A stretch of DNA of 21,874 nucleotides from a virus. A model generated the notes under the pieces. It saw only the letters and a list, made by a program, of their open reading frames with translations, was not told the DNA's origin and searched no databases. The stretch covers positions 1 to 21,874 of IMG/VR virus record IMGVR_UViG_3300047202_000074, one strand, 5' to 3'. Shown piece by piece: positions 21,030 to 21,874 of this stretch; position 1 is the first letter of the stretch; each line of letters starts with the position of its first letter. Both the position numbers and the translations under genes were made by a program.

Positions 21030-21874
21030 TTAATTCTCGTTAAGCCTGCTTATGAGTATACGTTCAGTTTCGATCTTCGACATTAGGACACACTCCGTCT
21101 CAATCTTAGAAGTTCGCCATACCCTATCGATGGGTATTATCAAGACCAGTTGATGACCGGGGAGTAAAACCAATGCAATATTACCGGCGTAAATCGCCTC
21201 CACAGCTGACGAATAAGATGGTGCGAAAACAATAGGGATATTTCCATCATAGGATTTCTCAAGAAACGCCTTCAAGGTAGAGGGCGAAATCGCCAGTGGA
21301 ATATCACCGGTATAAATCATTTCCAATGCGGAAATATAGGCGGGTGTTAGGACAATAGGAATATCCCCCGCATAGACCGCCTCAAGAATGGCCACATATC
21401 CAGGTAGAACAGCTAAGGGAATATTGCCCTGATAAACCGCGTCTAAAATTGACGAATAGGACGGCGCTATGGCCATCGGAATATTTGCTAAATAAACAGC
21501 ATCGACAATCCCTAGCGGCGCAGAGGGAAGTAAGTTCAGCGCGATAGTTCCCGTATAATCGCAGTTCTTATAAACCACCGCCGTCGTAATCGTATTCGGA
21601 TCGAACCCGCTGTCTATCGACGCCCATGCCCGAACTGACCCACCGTATGCCGAAACGATATGGACGCCGGTTGAGGGAGGGTCGAGGACGTGTTGAGCCA
21701 AAATGTTATCTATGGTTAAAGTGGCATTCGCCCCGCTATTTGCCCCAACCTCCGCATTGTCAGCGTTAAGGGTTTGATATTTTGTATATGTTGCTGGAAC
21801 GCTTTGATAAGAAAATGATAAACTCCCAAAATAATACCGAACATTTGCGGCCGTCTCTGCGACCAAATCAAAAC
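21030..21874 (-). CDS. Tandem-repeat virion protein, 5' end cut by window edge
   Basis: At least 280 residues; the frame stays open to the window edge, and the first in-window start (TTG at 21866) has no ribosome site, so the true start lies outside. Residues about 1-100 (counted from the TTG) form a polar beta-type domain with GANSGANATLTIDNI and VRAWASIDSGFDPNTI. Residues 104-245 are about seven units of a 20-residue repeat (YxGxIPLxLxPxYxxxLEAV). At 254-273 a second short repeat, SKIETE-x-V/I-L, occurs twice. No family is recognised. The repeats suggest a beta-type fibre or spike; together with the coupled 94-residue protein it may form a virion appendage, but its location is on the head side of the cluster. 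Confidence 0.6.
   Translation of the reverse strand, partial: FDLVAETAANVRYYFGSLSFSYQSVPATYTKYQTLNADNAEVGANSGANATLTIDNILAQHVLDPPSTGVHIVSAYGGSVRAWASIDSGFDPNTITTAVVYKNCDYTGTIALNLLPSAPLGIVDAVYLANIPMAIAPSYSSILDAVYQGNIPLAVLPGYVAILEAVYAGDIPIVLTPAYISALEMIYTGDIPLAISPSTLKAFLEKSYDGNIPIVFAPSYSSAVEAIYAGNIALVLLPGHQLVLIIPIDRVWRTSKIETECVLMSKIETERILISRLNEN
21132..21557 (-). repeat. About seven tandem 60-base coding repeats
   Basis: The region encodes units of 20 or 21 residues. On the plus strand the words GGAATATT and AATATC recur every 60 to 63 bases (for example near 21238, 21300, 21360, 21420 and 21480). Units are diverged at the base level but conserve Tyr, Ile-Pro-Leu/Ile and a Pro, so they look old and selected rather than recently copied. 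Confidence 0.8.

Noticed and set aside
21132-21557. CRISPR array
   Set aside because: The 60-base periodicity is an in-frame protein repeat with diverged units, not identical repeats with unique spacers.
21030-21557. Diversity-generating retroelement target
   Set aside because: No reverse transcriptase or template repeat is seen in the window, and the repeat differences are not adenine-specific.

Overview
The window is a stretch of a temperate, long-tailed double-stranded DNA phage of bacteria. From right to left on the minus strand run the head and tail genes in the usual siphovirus order: head accessory genes, scaffold, major capsid, connector and terminator proteins, tail tube, assembly chaperone, tape measure, tail tip and a tail-associated enzyme. 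No contractile sheath, portal, terminase or lysis cassette is visible. The host is not identifiable. Base composition is mid-range, ribosome-binding sites are strong AGGAGG types, and one gene encodes a lipobox lipoprotein, so the host is a bacterium, but I cannot name the phylum.

Layout. 25-2581 (minus): early lytic operon, with a Cro-like HTH protein, an excisionase-like protein, a CII-like regulator and five small phage proteins, running off the left edge. 2582-2727: divergent control region with two opposed promoters. 2728-4794 (plus): lysogeny operon with a short XRE repressor, a lipoprotein, a zinc-ribbon protein and a tyrosine integrase. 4758-4910: putative attP, with a core that copies the 3' end of a tRNA (probably tRNA-Ser). 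4924-13764 (minus): glycosidase-like enzyme, tail fibre-like protein, FN3/tail-hub protein, distal tail-like protein, tape measure and chaperone. An intrinsic terminator sits at 13778-13817. 13828-21874 (minus): tail tube, connector and terminator genes, capsid, scaffold and a chain of small coupled head genes, ending in a 20-residue-repeat protein cut by the right edge.

The switch resembles lambda in outline: late genes, att, int, repressor, cro-like gene, CII-like gene. Here integrase is transcribed with the repressor and the excisionase-like gene with the cro-like gene, so each direction of the recombination decision is tied to one promoter. Phage genes lie on both sides of the tRNA-derived core, so the sequence probably represents a free or circular phage genome (attP) rather than one end of an integrated prophage.

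Most late and early genes overlap by ATGA or TAATG junctions, implying translational coupling. Points that stand out: a tail enzyme with three identically spaced Cys3His modules ahead of a clan-A glycosidase-like domain; a repressor whose only strong Shine-Dalgarno serves a four-codon upstream ORF; a probably leaderless cro-like mRNA; a threonine-rich lipoprotein in the lysogenic operon; and several small genes under 60 codons (3542-3718, 18894-19055, 19059-19238, 20613-20747).
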